In this document: positions 44,642 through 57,781 of the stretch, in pieces
Position numbering within the stretch: the first letter of the stretch is position 1
Layout: each line of letters begins with the position of its first letter
Assembly: GCA_023014365.1 (NCBI GenBank)
Contig: JAEBUN010000002.1
Span: 2,976,001 to 3,040,000, forward strand
Direction: 5' to 3'
DNA length: 64,000 bases
Origin: Lepiota brunneoincarnata
Lineage: Eukaryota; Basidiomycota; Agaricomycetes; Agaricales; Agaricaceae
The notes under the pieces: generated by a model
Told to the model about the DNA's origin: nothing
The model's database searches: none
Seen by the model: the letters and a program-made list of their open reading frames with translations, nothing else
Position numbers and translations under genes: made by a program

Positions 44642-46975
44642 GTAGCTGTGGATGAACATCCAATAGAAGTTGCAGAATCCAATGAATTTCCAAATTTGCT
44701 GGGCTGTTTTTGGCATAGGCTAATCTTCTATTCCCTTGAGTTTTCTGGGGTCCATTTTGATTTCATCTGGCATGATGATCATGCTGAGGTATTCAAGTCT
44801 TTGTTTGTTGAACTTGCATTTTTCCATTTTGAGGTATAGGTCATTTTCCTGCAGTATTTGCAGTACTTTCTCTGTGAGTTGGTCAGTTTCTTCTTGTGTT
44901 TTTCTGTTGATTAGGATGTCATCCATATAAATGATGATTCCTCCTTTTTCCAATATTTTGGAGAATAGTGTGTCCATTATGTGTTGGAACATTGTGGGAC
45001 TGTTGCAAAGTCCAAAAAACATTACAGTTGGTTTATAGGCAGATGTCAAGCTTAGTGAAGCACTTAGCTCCTTTGAGTTTATCCATGATAGAGAAGATCA
45101 TGGGGATTAGGTAGGCATTTTTGACAGTGTGATTGTTTAGATAACGATAGTCTTGGCAGGGTCAGAGGTCTCCTCCTTTCTTGGCAACAAAGAAAAAGGG
45201 TGATGCCATAAAGGATTTTGAGGGGCAGATGTACCCTTTTTGGAGGTTTTCATCTATATCTTTGGCAGGTGCCACTTGATAAGGTTTCATCAATTTTGCA
45301 TTGAATGTCGGCCTTAGTTCGATTTCATGATCACACATTCTTGATGGTGGGAATCATTCAGAGGCTTTCTTGTTGAATATTTTAGCCCATCTGGTAAATC
45401 TCCAAGGGATCTTGGGTAGTACTTTATTTGATTCCAGTTGCTTTCCTTTTTGATTGGCCAATTTTGTTGGGTTGTACTGCTCATAATGGAGTGTTGTGGC
45501 ATGTGTAGCTTTGGTGTTCACTTCTAATGGGGTTAGAAGCATTGGATTCATTTCTCTTTCTAAGGAGAAAATGTCGAGGTCACCATTCAAAAGGTCAATG
45601 TATTCTTCTGGGTTATCCTCAGATTGAAAGGTTTTTCCAGCCATTCTGTCCATGGTGATGGAGTTAAGTTCAATAGGTTGTTGTAGGGTTCTGAGGAGTT
45701 TGGAAAAGTTTTGGTGGTTGATTTGGGGTTTCCAAGAGAATATCTTGGTTTTCCAGTTGATGTCAGGATTATATTGTTCTAACCAGGGAAATCTGATAAT
45801 GAGGTCTTTTTCACCAGTGTTTGTAACATACACTTCTAGTGTACAATCTCTTCCATTGATGATGGTTTTAATTTTGATATATTCATGGATCTTGCCATGT
45901 TGGTTGTCAGTTCCATCAACATTACTGAGAGGAATTGGTTGGTCCAGCCATTTGGTTTGATAACCATGTTATTCAATGACTTTGTGGGAGATAAAGTTCT
46001 CTTGGGCTCCTGAGTCTATCAGGGTGGTGATGGCCACAGATTTTGATGTCTGTTCACTCCAAATCTTGATGGGTAGGAAAAGTGATCTTTTATTTGGAGA
46101 GAATTGTAATTGTACAGAGTTTATCAAGAAATTGTCCTTCTGGGAGTGAGAGTATGTAAAGTCCTTCTGAGTTTTGGAATGTGCAGGGGCACATCAATCA
46201 ACAGCATTCTGTTTTAAAAACCCTGGAATGGATGCATCTCTGGATCCTCAGCTAGCATGGAGTGGAGTTCCTGTTGTAACTCAGGATTGAGTTTGTCAAC
46301 CATTTGGCACATTTGAGATGTGACTTCTGCAATGGCAAGGGAGTATTTGCATTGTTGGGTTTTGAAGCTGGTGTTAGGCTTATTTCCTTGGAAAGGGGGG
46401 CAATTTGGGTTTCTGGCTGGGTGTGGCAGGTTGGTACACATTCCTGGGAAGCATCTGGCAGGTGGCAGGTGTGGGCATTTACTAACCCAATGGTCATTTG
46501 CTCCACATCAGAAGCAAGAATGCTTCTGATAAGCTTTCATTCATTGCTCTGTGACAACAGCATCTATTTCCAATGGTTCTTGAGTATTGTCTTCCTTGGC
46601 ATATTCCAGTTGTGATATTTTGGGATAGGAATCTTCATACCCTTCTTCCATTGTGGTGTGGTCTATTTCCATAGCATGTGGGTTGTGTGGTGTAAATCGT
46701 GGAGCATTGCTCCTTTGGTAGAATTGTGCATATGGCACATTGTTGCTTGGGCAATTTGGTCTGCGATTAGGTTGGTATTGGTTCCTTTGGGGGAATGTGT
46801 TTCTGGGTGTGCCATATAGGGCGTTAATGCAGCGGAAGTTGTCATTGAGTTTATTGGCTTGGGTATACTAAGTGGTGATAGTTGTTGGGGGATTCTCTGA
46901 TTTGTCATTTTTCATAGCAATGTGGTGATCAATTGCTTTGCGGTAGAGATCAATTAAGGCACAATTGTTACCCGG
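44642..46975 (-). pseudogene. G1 pol (RT, protease) and gag 3' part, decayed
   Basis: RT: VMFFGLCNSPTMFQ, IIYMDDILINRKTQ (45049-44720); protease and linker 46020-45354 (DLIIRFPWLEQYNPDINWK); gag 3' part 46970-46214 with PHAMEIDHTTMEEG and a knuckle frame around 46500 (CSTSEARML on plus is its shadow). Stops throughout. Cut at 46975 by G3. Confidence 0.8.
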
Positions 46976-47360
46976 GTTAGGGGTTTGCTCTTGAGTAGCA
47001 TGGTGTTCGAGGCAAGATGTCTATACAGACTTGGTCTTGTCCTACTAGGCATGACTTGGAGACAATGGAGCACTATAAGTCCAGCCAGTTTTAAGGGCAA
47101 AGAGGTATAGGAGGCAAGAACTGTATAACACTAAGATAAGGATACATGGTAATGTATGGTAGCCTTATATAATACTAAGTGTGGCTATGCTCCTACTATA
47201 AGTAAACAGACCTGAGTAACTATGAGCCAGAGATAAGACAAACAAGGCATAGGTTAAATATAGTCCTTCTGATATACACTACTGATGGTTTCAGAGTGAC
47301 ATATGACATGGGAATACTGTGCTAAACATAACCATCCTTCTGAATAGACTTCTGATAACA
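46976..47360 (-). repeat. G3 3' LTR
   Basis: TGTTACCCGGG..CTGATAACA on plus; closely similar to 56080-56474, differing by scattered substitutions. Confidence 0.85.
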
Positions 47361-48790
47361 TTAGGTCCATTCTTAGAGTTGTTTTCCATCACAACTCATT
47401 AGTTCCCTTCCTCCAGGTATTCAGCTAAGTAGTTTGGTTCATAGTACTTGACTTGAGGGTTCTCAGTGGAGTCAGGATGAGCATGGCAGCAGTTTCTGGG
47501 GATGGGGGTTGTCCTGGATAGAAGATATTGTATAGGAGCCACCAGAAGTGGGGACTTTCTATTCTTTCTTCTGTTAAGGTAGTTTGATTTTCTTCAGAAG
47601 GTACTGCATGGTTCTCCTGTAATGTTGGACTCAGTGACCTCATCATAGCATTCCTCATAGTAGTCCTTGTTTGTGAGGTTGATGTACCTATTATGAGTTG
47701 TGGGAGTGGTCAAGGGACAGGCTGCTGAATTTCTGGAGTAGGGGGTGTGTCGGGTCTTCTGAGCTGGACACTCAGTCCATTTATGGCGAGGTTGGAAAAC
47801 CACACAGTGGGGGCATCAATACTTGATGCAGTCATATGAGTAGTGCCCTGGGGCATATTGCTTGCATCCAAGGCAGGTGAATTGTAAGCAGTCCATGGCC
47901 CAGTGTCCCGTGTGTCTACATTGGATGTAGACTGATCTGTTGGTGGTTTGGGGGTTGGTTTGTGTGTGAATGGGATTGGGGGAGTTCCAAATTGGGACAT
48001 TGTTATTGGTGATGGTATGGGTGGTGTTCCCAGTGGGGGTGATATGTCTGAAGGGGTTTCAGAGATTGGTGGACTTCTTTCCCTTATTGGGAGTGGTGGT
48101 GGTAATGGCAGTAGGGGTTATCATGGTAGTGGGGGTGATGGTTGTGGTGGGGGGCTGTGAGGTATGTACCTCATTTCATTTGGGTAAGTTCTTTGACACC
48201 TTGGACATAAGGCTTGATCTTGAGCAGAGAAGTTGCTCAAGTGATTCTGCCCAGGCCTGTTGCATATTGTATGCAGTAGTGAGAGCCTTAGTCTGTCATA
48301 TGTGGTGGGTGTAGTTGGACTAGAGTTGTCGGTCATATTCTGACATTGGAGAGTGTTCCAATTTATTTGTAAAGGTTCAGCTAGTGGCAGCCTCATGCAG
48401 ATCTCTGTCAGAAGGGTGATCTGATCCATGTGGTTGTACTCCAGCTGTATGGAATCTAAGGGAGGTGGCAGGGGCAACTGTTGGTTCTGGGGTGGTGTTG
48501 GGATCAGGGGTCTTGTCTCTAAGAGGGGTGTATGCCTCGGTGAAGGTATGAGAGGGGGTGTAGGGAGATGGGGCCGGAACGGGAGTTGTCTGAAGTGTTG
48601 TACGTTCAATGTTCTTGTCATTTATGATGATGATGGAGGAGGATGAAGAGCTGGGAGGGGGTGTTGTGGAGAAGGGGGGAGTGGTTTGGGGACAGACAAG
48701 GTCAAGGTTCATGGGCATTTTAAATTGTTTTGGTGTGGGAGTGAAGTCATTTTTGGTAGGTTCTGGTGGGTTCCTGATCTTTCTGAGGAA
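47361..48790 (-). pseudogene. G3 ORF3a/ORF3b, decayed
   Basis: ORF3a starts MEFLRKIRNPPEP..MPMNLDLVCP (48796 down) and its knuckle region is near 47930-47760; ORF3b frame 48621-48121 carries LEYNHMDQITLLTEICMRLP and LCPRCQRTYPNEMRYIPHS. Long stretches of both frames stay open despite decay. Confidence 0.75.
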
Positions 48791-51700
48791 TTCCATGGGC
48801 TTCTTTATACTCGGTTAAGTATTCTTCAGCATTTGTGTGGAGTGTTTTGTCAGTTATCCATTTGTTCTCTGGGTAAGAGTATCCTTTCCATTTGACATAG
48901 TATTGGAGTTTTCTGTAGTATCAGTGGTGATTGAGAATGGTTTTGATTTCATATTCTTCTTCATCATTGATGATGTCAGGTGGTGGTGGCATTGGATAAG
49001 ATCCATATGCTTCTGTTTTGTTGAATGGGGTAAGGAGGTTTCAATGGAATACTGGGTGTATCTTCCATTTGATTGGAAGTTGGAGTTTGTATGTCATTGG
49101 TCACAGGACTTCTTTGATTATGAACGGTCCTAGTTGTTTCAGGGATATTTTCATGATTGGAATGGAAGTTTGAGGTTCTTGGCTTCTAGCCATACTTTTT
49201 GATGTGTTTCAAGGGGTTTGGCAGTTCTTCTGCTTCTTTGTTTCATAATTTCAGTGGCTATTTGGTGAGTGGTGTGTACTTCTTTTTGGGCGTTATCTAG
49301 AAGTCTGATGCAATCATCTACTGATGGAAAGTTTGATGTTTCCATGATGGTAGGGATTGCTGGAGGGTTGTATCCCATGATGAGTTCAAAAGGGGATTTT
49401 TGGTTCTTGGTATGTGTCTTGGAGTTGTAGGAGAATTCAAGGATTGGGAGTGTTTCTGACCATTCATGAGGGTTTCTGGTGCAGTATATGGATAGATAGG
49501 TTTCTATTTCTTGGTTGTATTATTTGGTCATTCCATCTGTTTGTGGATGGTAGGTGGTGGAGAAGGCTTGTTTGATGTTTAATCATTTTGCTAGTTGTCT
49601 GAGGGATTGGGCAGTGAATCTGGGGTCTCTGTCTGATATGATTTTGTCAGGGAGACTGTATCTTGTGAATACTTTCTCAATGAGGAGTCTTCCAATGTTG
49701 TCAGCTGTGGTATTTTCTGATGTAGGGATGAAAATTACCCCCTTTGTAAGGCCATGGTCCACCATGGACAATATGGCATTGTTTCCCATGGATGGCAGGA
49801 GACTGGTGATTAGATCCCAGGAGATCTGACTAAATGGGCATAGTGAAGACACTGGTTGGATGGGTTGGATTGCAGTATGATCTGGTTGTTGGATGATTTT
49901 GTGTTGCTGACATTCTGGACAGCCTTTGACGTAATTCTTTATGAATATTGACATTTCTGGCCAATATACTTCTTTCTTGGCAAGGCAATATGTTTCCTGT
50001 TCTCCAGGGTAGCCACGTGTAGGGTGGTTGTGGTATCTTGTGATGACATCACGTCTGAGTTGGAGGTCTTCTGGAATGATGACATGTTCCTGGAATGTGA
50101 GGAGTGGACCATTCAAGGTTGGGACTGTTCCAAAGTCTTTATTGGCAGCATTAGGGTGGGTTTCCTTCAGGAGTTTGAATGCTTCAGTGGTTCTAGCATT
50201 GTATTTGGGTGATTCCATGATTCTTTCTTGGAGTTCCATATTGACAGTGGCAATAAAGAGGTGTTCCAGGAGTACTGTGATCAGGTTTTGATCTTCTATG
50301 TTGGTTGCAGTGACAAAGAGGTTGTTTGGAAGCATGGTAATGTCTTCGTTATCATTATCCTCATCAGAGATGTGGTCTGGATGTCTTGATAGAGCATCTG
50401 GTGCAGGAATCTTTGATCCTGGGACGTGTTCTAATTTGAAGTTGTAGTCAGTGAGGGTCTGGACCCATCGTGCTTGTTGGTGGTTGATTTTCTGGGGTTT
50501 ATGCCAATATGTGAGGTTCTAGTGGTCCGTTCTGATATGGACAGTGTGTGGACTGCCAAGGAGGTAGTGGCGCCATTCTTCAAGGGCTCAGATGATAGTG
50601 AGAAGTTCCCTGTTGTAGATATCATAATTGCATTCCACTGGTCCAAATGTTTTTGAATAGAATGATATGGGTTTCCATATTCCGTTGATATTGTGTTGAT
50701 ATAAGACAGCTCCTGATGCAAATTTGGAAGCATCGGCCTCTATTTCGAAGGGTTTTGTGGAGTCAGGCATGAGGAGCACTGGTTCCTTTAAGAATTCGTT
50801 TTTGAGTGTTTCAAACACTTTCTGTTGTTCTTCTTTCCATTTGAATTTGTTTGATTTGGATAGGAGTTGGTTAAGAGGTTTGGTATGGTGGAAGTAATTG
50901 CAGATGAACTTCCGGTAGAAGTTACAGAATCCGATGAATTTCCGAATGTGTTGGACTGTTTTTGGCACTGGCCAGTCTTCTATTCCCTTGAGTTTTCCAG
51001 GATCTGTAAGGGGACTAGCATTATGTGCATCCCCTTATGCAAGGTACAGTCTAGGGGTCTGTGGCTGGATGTCCAGGCTTGGCCTCTCTAGCCGATGCCC
51101 AATGCCTAAGCCCAGCCTCAGCCTTCGGCCACCCCCATCCCCAAGTCCGATCTGCATACAACTAATGTTGTTTGTATATTATTTGTGTATATTATGTTCT
51201 AGTAGCTATGTAGGGTTTGGCTACCCAGTCTGTGCGCAGACCTCTATGTATATAAGTAGTGTGGGTGTCAATTGTATTTGCCACCTGAATATCAACTTGG
51301 TTCCGGCGCTCTTAACTTCCCCTAACAGGATCCATTTTGATTTCATCTGGTATGATGATCATGCTGAGATATTCAAGTTGTTGTTTGTTGAACTTGCATT
51401 TCTCCGTTTTGAGGTATAGGTCATTTTCCTGCAGGATTTGCAGTACTTTTTCCATAAGTCGGTTGGTTTCTTCCTGGGTTTTTCCATAGATTAGGATATC
51501 ATCTATATAGATGATGATTCCTCCTTTCTCCATTATTTTGGAGAATAGTGTGTCCATCATATGTTGGAATGTAGTGGGACTGTTGCAAAGTCCAAAAAAC
51601 ATTACTGTTGGTTTGAAAAGACCCCTAGGAGTCTTGAACACTGCTTTCCATTAATTGCCATCTTTGATTCTGACATTATTGTATCCTAGGCAGACATTGA

Positions 51701-52790
51701 GCTTAGTGAAGTACTTAGCTCCTTTGAGTTTATCCATGATAGAGGAAATCATGGGGATTGGGTAGGTATTTTTGATGGTGTGATCATTTAGATAACAATA
51801 GTCTTGGCAGGGTTGGAGGTCTCCTCCTTTCTTGGCAACAAAGAAGAATGGTGATGCCATAGGGGATTTTGAGAGGTGGATGTACCCTTTTCAGAGGTTT
51901 TTGTCTATAAATTCTTTTAGTGCTTTTTCTTCAGCAGGTGCCACTTGATAAGGTTTCATCGATTTTGCTTCAAATGTCAGTTTTAGTTCAATATCATGAT
52001 CAAACATTCTTGATGGTGGGAATTGTTCAGAAGCTTTCTTATTGAATATTTTAGCCCATCAGGTGAATCTCTGAGGAATCTCAGGTGGTTCTTTGTTCAA
52101 TTCTGGTTATTTTCCTTTTTGGTTTGCCTGATTTTGTTGGGTTATGTTGCTCATTGTGGAGCATTGTAGCATGTGTTGCTTTGACATTTACTTCTAATGG
52201 GGTTAGAAGCATCATGTTCATTTCTCTTTCTAAAGAGAAGGTGTCAAGGTCAACATTTGAAAGGTTGACATATTCTTCTGGGTTATCCTCGGGTTGAGAG
52301 GTTCTTCCAGCCATTGTGTCCATGGCAATGGAGTTGAGTTTGATGGGTCATCGTAGAGTTCTGAGGAGTTTGGAAAAATCTTGGTGATCGATTTGGGGTT
52401 TCCAAGAGAATGTCTTGGTCTTCCAGTTGATGTCGGGATTGTATTGTTCCAGCCAGGGAAATCTGATGATGAGATCTTTCTCACCAGTGTTTGTGATATA
52501 CACTTCTAGTGTGCAGTCTCTTCCATTGATGATGGTTCTGATTTTGATGTATTCATGGATCTTGCCATGTTGATTGTCAGTTCCATCAACGTTGCTGAGA
52601 GGGATTGATTGGTCCAGCCATTTGGTTTGATAACCATGTCGTTTGACTGACTTTGTGGGAGATAAAGTTCTTTTGAGCTCCTGAATCTATCAGGGTGGTG
52701 ATGGCCATGGGTTTTGATGTCCATTCACTCCAAATCTCAATGGGTAGGAAAAGGGATCATTTATTTGGGGATAGTCGTAATTGTACAGAG
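48791..52790 (-). pseudogene. G3 pol, decayed
   Basis: Chromodomain 49145-48791; integrase 50335-49151 with HPTRGYPGEQETYCLAKKE, CPECQQHK, SMVDHGLTKGVIFIPTS and LPDKIISDRDPRF; RNase H 50968-50588; RT 51860-51312 with YIDDILIYGKTQ (YMDD decayed to YIDD); protease 52724-52081. A solo LTR at 51005-51327 splits RT. Here the codon that is TGA in G-young is CAA. Confidence 0.8.
51005..51327 (+). mobile_element. Solo LTR (TGTAAGGGGAC family)
   Basis: 323 bp, TGTAAGGGGACTAG..CCCCTAACA, with perfect target duplication GGATC (51000-51004, 51328-51332). TATA-like GTATATAAG at 51249. Interrupts the RT of G3. Confidence 0.88.
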
Positions 52791-53853
52791 TTTATTGAGA
52801 AAATGTCCTTCTGGGAGTGAGAGTAAGAAATGTCCTTCTGAGTTCTGGAACATGCAGGGGCACATCGATCAACAGCATTCCTTTTTAAAAATCCTGGAAT
52901 GGATGCATCTCCAGATCCTTGGCTAGCATGGAGTGGAGTTCTTGTTGTAATTCAGGGTCAAGTTCATCAACCATTTGGTGCATTTGGGATGCAACTTCTG
53001 CAACAGCAAGGGAATACTTGCGTTGTTATGATTTAAAACCAGGGTTAGGCTTATTTCCTTGGAAGGGAGGACAGTTTGGATTTCTGGCTGGATGTGGCAG
53101 ATTGGTACACATTCCTGGGAAGCATCTGGCAGGTGGTGGATGTGGGCATTTACTAACCCAATGATCATTTGCTCCACATCAGAAGCATTCTTGCTTCTGA
53201 TAAGCCTTCATTCATTGTTCTGTGACAACTGCATCTATCTCCAATGGTTCTTGTGCAGAGTCTTCTTCAGCATGTTCCGGTTGTGGGATTTTGGGGTAAG
53301 GATCTTCATATCCTTCTTCTACTACAGCATGGTCTATTTCTATGGCATGTGGGTCTCATGGTGTGAAATGTGGAGCATTGCTCCTTTGGTAAAACTGTGC
53401 ATAGGGCACATTGTTGTTTGGGCGGCTTGGTCCATGGTTAGGTTGATATTGGTTCCTTTGAGGGAATGTGTTTCTGGGGGTACTGTACAGGGCATTGATA
53501 CAATGGAAGTTGTTGTCAAGTTTGTTTGCTTGGGTATACCAAGCAGTGATGTTGTTGGTGGGTTTTCCAATTCATCGATCTTCATAGCGATTCTGTGATC
53601 GATTGCTTTTCGATATAGATCAACAAGGGCATGATCTTCAGTAAGTCCAGACTGGTGGACAAGTTCCTTGAACTGAGCATTGAATTCAGTCATTGGTTTG
53701 CCTGCTTGATGCAGGGTTTGAAGTTTGATATATGCATACACATGTTTGTCTGCCAGGGTGAAGTCGGTTCTGAGTCAGGCAGTGAAGTTATCCCATGATT
53801 CCATAGCTATGGGTTGTCCAGCTTGGGTTTGGGCATTCCTCTTGTGGAGGTAT

Positions 53854-54240
53854 TGTTACCCGGGTTAGGGGTTTGCTCTTGAGTAGCACAGGGTTCAACA
53901 CAGGATGTCTATACAGACTTGGTCCTGTCCTACTAAGTGTGACTTGGAGATGATGGAGCACTATAGTCCAGCCGGTTTAGAGGCAAAGAGTTATAGGAGG
54001 CAAGAACTTTATAACACTAAGATAAGGATACAAGGTATTGTACTGTATCCTTATATACTTCTAAGTGTGGCTGTACTCCTACTATAATAGTTTGAACCAG
54101 AGTAACTATGAGTCAGAGATAAGAAAAACATGAGGCATATGCTAAGAATAGTCCTTCTGATGTACACTACTGATGGTTTCATAGTGACATGGGAATGTAA
54201 ACTAAAAGTAACCGTCCTTCTGATGTGGCTTCTGATAACA
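53854..54240 (-). mobile_element. Solo LTR of the G1 family in G3 gag
   Basis: 387 bp, TGTTACCCGGG..CTGATAACA, perfect target duplication GGTAT (53849-53853, 54241-54245). Confidence 0.9.
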
Positions 54241-54928
54241 GGTATTGTCTGGCCCATGCTTGGGCATCTCCTGATTGCATCGTTGAGAGGACAAATAAGG
54301 TTCTGGCAAGGTTGGTGTTGTAAGTGGTCGCATTAGCAAGCACATAAACTTCACATTGGAAGATCCAGTCTTCAAATAGTCTTCTGGTTCCATCAAAAGT
54401 GATGGGTTTGAGGAGTCCTAACTCCTTTGGGGTTTGTGTGGTGGCCATTTGTAATTGTCCTGGTGGTGGTGATGGTAGAGGTAGCATGGGTGGTGCTGGT
54501 AGGACTAAGGGTTGTTTATTGGGTTCTGATTTGTTATCGTCTGTGATGTAGACATCTGAGTCATCATCTACTGGGGTTTTTCCTTGGTTGAGTTCAACGA
54601 AGGCTTTATGTCTTGAGAGAAGATTCTTTTCAGAACCTGTGAGTTCTCTTGGTTGTTGTATGGCTTGTTGGAGTTGTTTAAGTTCCTGTTCAGAGAGTTG
54701 GTTTGTGATGATATCGCATTTTTCTTGTTCTTTGCATTGTCTTTGTCTTTCGGCTAATGCAGTGGAGACACTTGATAATGTTGGGGTTTTTGTGACGATT
54801 TGGGTTGAGATTGATGCACATGGAGTAGGTGAATTAAATGGAGATGGGGGGTAGAATGGTGATGGAGTTTGTGCAGGTGTGGGATTTCTTCTTGGATCAG
54901 GGTTTGGGATTCCTGGTCCTGAGATTCT

Positions 54929-55639
54929 TGTTATGAACAGCCCAGACCGGGAGGAACAGGAACAATTATTTGACTTTACAAGATGGGTACAGGAAACCAC
55001 AGACCAGTTGCAAGTGCAGGAATATGAAGATGAAGAAGGAGAATATTACAATGCCATGCAGGACTTGGCAAGAGAAGCAGGAATGGAGATAACCCTGGAG
55101 GATATTCTGGAATACCCTGAGGATGAAGAAGATAGCCATGGATCAACTGATCCAACCTCCGATACGGATGGAAGCACTGAGAGAATGGAGAGCAAGAATG
55201 GAAGAGAATCCATGGAGATAGAATTGGGAGAAGAGAGTTATGAGTCAGAAGAAAGCAATGGAACATCACACAGTAGTGGAATGGAGAACAAGGACACTGA
55301 CTCATTGTAATATATAAATAACAGTAGGATGCCATCAGCCAGGATGTGCATCATGGTCAAGACTGCGCAGGAACAAGTAAAACAGCCCAATAACCTATAA
55401 CAAGTATATAGTATCTCATAAGTATATAAGGCCTGTACAAGTAGAGATTAAAGCCTCAAGCTTTAATCTTGTTAACAGCAGTTGTTAACCCTCTCTGCCT
55501 TAACTTGGCATGTTCCCTCATTATATCATTGAGCACAATCCACTAAGCTCTGCAGGGCCAACCATCTCAGACACCTTGTAGAGTGATTGAAGGCTGTCTC
55601 CAGTTATCCTTGGATACAGAAGGAGCACAGATCATAACA
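54929..55639 (+). mobile_element. Solo LTR, family A, with intact internal ORF
   Basis: 711 bp, TGTTATGAACAG..GATCATAACA, perfect target duplication ATTCT (54924-54928, 55640-55644). ORF 54933-55310 (125 aa) opens at base 5 of the LTR: MNSPDREEQEQLFDFTRW, then YEDEEGEYYNAMQDLAREA, GMEITLEDILEYPEDEEDSH and a Ser/Glu-rich end. No known domain; predicted acidic and helical. TATATAAGGCCTG at about 55424 fits a promoter, so the ORF lies in U3. Confidence 0.8.
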
Positions 55640-55760
55640 ATTCTAGTTCTTGATTTGGGAGGAGGGGGTGATGGAGTTTCTCAGGCTGAGAATTTCTTTG
55701 GAGGCATGGTGGCAGTTGTCTAGCAATCGATTATTGCTAGAAGGATGAAAAATTGGGTTG

Positions 55761-56079
55761 CGAATGATGGAGATTCCTGAGTACAGGTTCCATGATCTGA
55801 TGACACAGCAGTGGCAAGGGCATGTGATGCGTTCAAGTTATAGGGTGATTATTCAGTAGGCGATGAGGGTGGCAGTGGAGGTGAAGACAAAAGTGAGTAG
55901 GTAAGCCAGGTCTTCTGGCAGGGAGAGGTTAAGAGACATAGCAATGGCTACACAGAGGGGCAGTTTTCTTTTGCATGTCGTTTTGAATGACCAGAGTACC
56001 TCAACATGTTCAGTATGTTGGTAGGGCTGAGCAGAGTAGAGGGCAAGCAAGAGATAAGCAGCAGAGTATCTTAGTGTTT
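55761..56079 (-). other. G3 leader with hydrophobic AUG-less frame
   Basis: Frame 56050-55853 encodes LCVAIAMSLNLSLPEDLAYL and LLTFVFTSTATLIAY, homologous to the G-young leader ORF; the frame is then broken and ends at the conserved TAG near 55720. Confidence 0.55.
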
Positions 56080-56474
56080 TGTTACCTGGGTTAGGGGTTC
56101 ACTCTTGAGTAGCACAGTGTTTGAGGCAAGATGTCTATACAGACTTGGTCTTGTCCTACTAGGTGTGACTTGGAGACAACAGAGCACTATAAGTCCAGCC
56201 AGTTTTAAGGGCAAAGAGGTATAGGAGGCAAGAACTGTATAACACTAAGATAAGGATACATGGTAATGTATGGCATCCTTATATAATACTAAGTGTGGCT
56301 ATGCTCCTACTATAAGTAAACAGACCTGAGTAACTATGAGCCAGAGATAAGACAAACAAGGCATAGGTTAAATATAGTCCTTCTGATATACACTACTGAT
56401 GGTTTCAGAGTGACATATGACATGGGAATACTGTGCTAAACATAACCGTCCTTCTGAATAGACTTCTGATAACA
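56080..56474 (-). repeat. G3 5' LTR
   Basis: 395 bp, TGTTACCTGGG..CTGATAACA on plus; the adjacent AAACACTAAGATACTC on the minus strand matches the self-priming site of G-young. Confidence 0.85.
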
Positions 56475-57781
56475 GCAATCTTCAGTGAGTCTGGATTGTC
56501 AGACAAGTTCCTTGAACTGAGCATTGAACTCAGTCATCAGTTGCAGGGTTTGGAGTTTAGTGTGTACATATGCATGTTTGTCTGCCAGGGTAAAATCGGT
56601 TCTGAGTCAGGCAGTGAAGTTGTCCCATGTTTCCATGGCTATAGGTTGTCCTGCTTTGGTTTGTGCATTCCTCTCATGGGGGTATTGTCTGGCCCAGGCC
56701 CAGGCATCTCCTGATTGCATCATTGATAAGACAAACAAGGTTCTGGCAAGGTCATTGTTGTAGGTGGAGGCATTGGCAAGTACATATACTTTACATTGAA
56801 AGATCCAATCTTCAAACAGTCTTCTATTTCCATCGAAGACAATGGGTTTAAGGAGGCCAACCTCTTTTGGGGTTGCAGCAGCCATTTGTGATTGTCCAGG
56901 GGGTGGTGGTGGCAGTGGTGTTGGAGGTTGCTGGGGTTCTGGTTCTGATTTATTGTTGTCTGTGATGTAGACATCTGAGTCATTATCTGTTGGGATTTTT
57001 CCTTTGTTGAGTTCAATGAAAGCTTCATGTCTTGCAAGGAGGTTTTCTTCAGAACCTGTGAGTTCTCTTGGTTGTTGTACAGCATGTTGGAGTCTATTAA
57101 GTTTGTGGGTATTGAGTTGGTTTGCAATGATTTGGCATTTTTCTTGTTCTTTGCATTGTCTTTGTCTTTCAGCTAATGCAGTGGAGATACTAGATGATGT
57201 TGAGGTTTGTGTGATGATCTGGGTAGATGTTGATGCATGTGGAGAAGGTGAATCAAATGGGGATGGAGGATAAAATGGGGATGGTGTTTGAGTGGGTGTA
57301 GGATTTCTTCTTGGATCAGGGTTTTGGATTCCTGGTCCTGAGATTCTGTTTCTCAATTTGGGAGGAGGGGGAGATGGAGTTTCTCAGGCTGAGAATTTCT
57401 TGGGAGGCATGGTGATGGTTATCTAGCAATCAATTATCACTAGAAGAATGAAAAATTGAGTGGCAATGATGGATATTCCTGAATACAGGTTCCACAATCT
57501 GATGATGCAGCAGTGGCAAGGGCACATGATGTGTTTGAGTTCTAGGGTGATTATTCAGTAGGCTATGAGGGTGGTGGTGGAGGTGAAGATGAAGATGAGT
57601 AAGTAAGCCAGATTTTCTGGTGGGGAGAGGTTCAGAGACATAGCGATGGCTACACAGAGAGGCAGTTTTCTTTCGTACATCATTTTGGATGACTAGAGTA
57701 CCTCAACACGTTCAGTACATCAGCAGAGGAGAGCAGAGTAGAGGGTGAGCAAGAGATAAGCAGCAGAGTATCTTAGTGTTT
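56475..57781 (-). pseudogene. G1 gag N-terminal part and leader
   Basis: Gag frame 57356-56607 (ISGPGIQNPDPRRNPTPTQ, SSSISTALAERQRQCKEQEK, LLKPIVFDGNRRLFEDWIF) continues from 46975 after removal of G3. Start ATG in ACCATGCCTCCC near 57405. Leader 57420-57781 keeps the hydrophobic frame and its TAG. Confidence 0.75.

Larger units (their letters stand above)
52791..55760 (-). pseudogene. G3 gag, split by two solo LTRs
   Basis: Pieces 53853-52791, 54928-54241 and 55760-55640. Encodes the same Gag as G-young: MPPKKFSA start region near 55700, NPDPRRNPTPAQTPSPFYPP, LAERQRQCKEQEKC, LLKPITFDGTRRLFEDWIF, and PHETHMP/knuckle region. Ends at the T5A5 junction near 52885. Decayed by transitions. Confidence 0.8.
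46976..56474 (-). mobile_element. G3: G1-family gypsy element with three solo-LTR insertions
   Basis: LTRs 46976-47360 (3') and 56080-56474 (5'); flanks ACAAT (46971-46975) and GCAAT (56475-56479) are a target duplication with one substitution. Minus-strand order is complete: leader, gag, pol, chromodomain, ORF3. Inserts at 51005-51327, 53854-54240 and 54929-55639. Confidence 0.85.
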
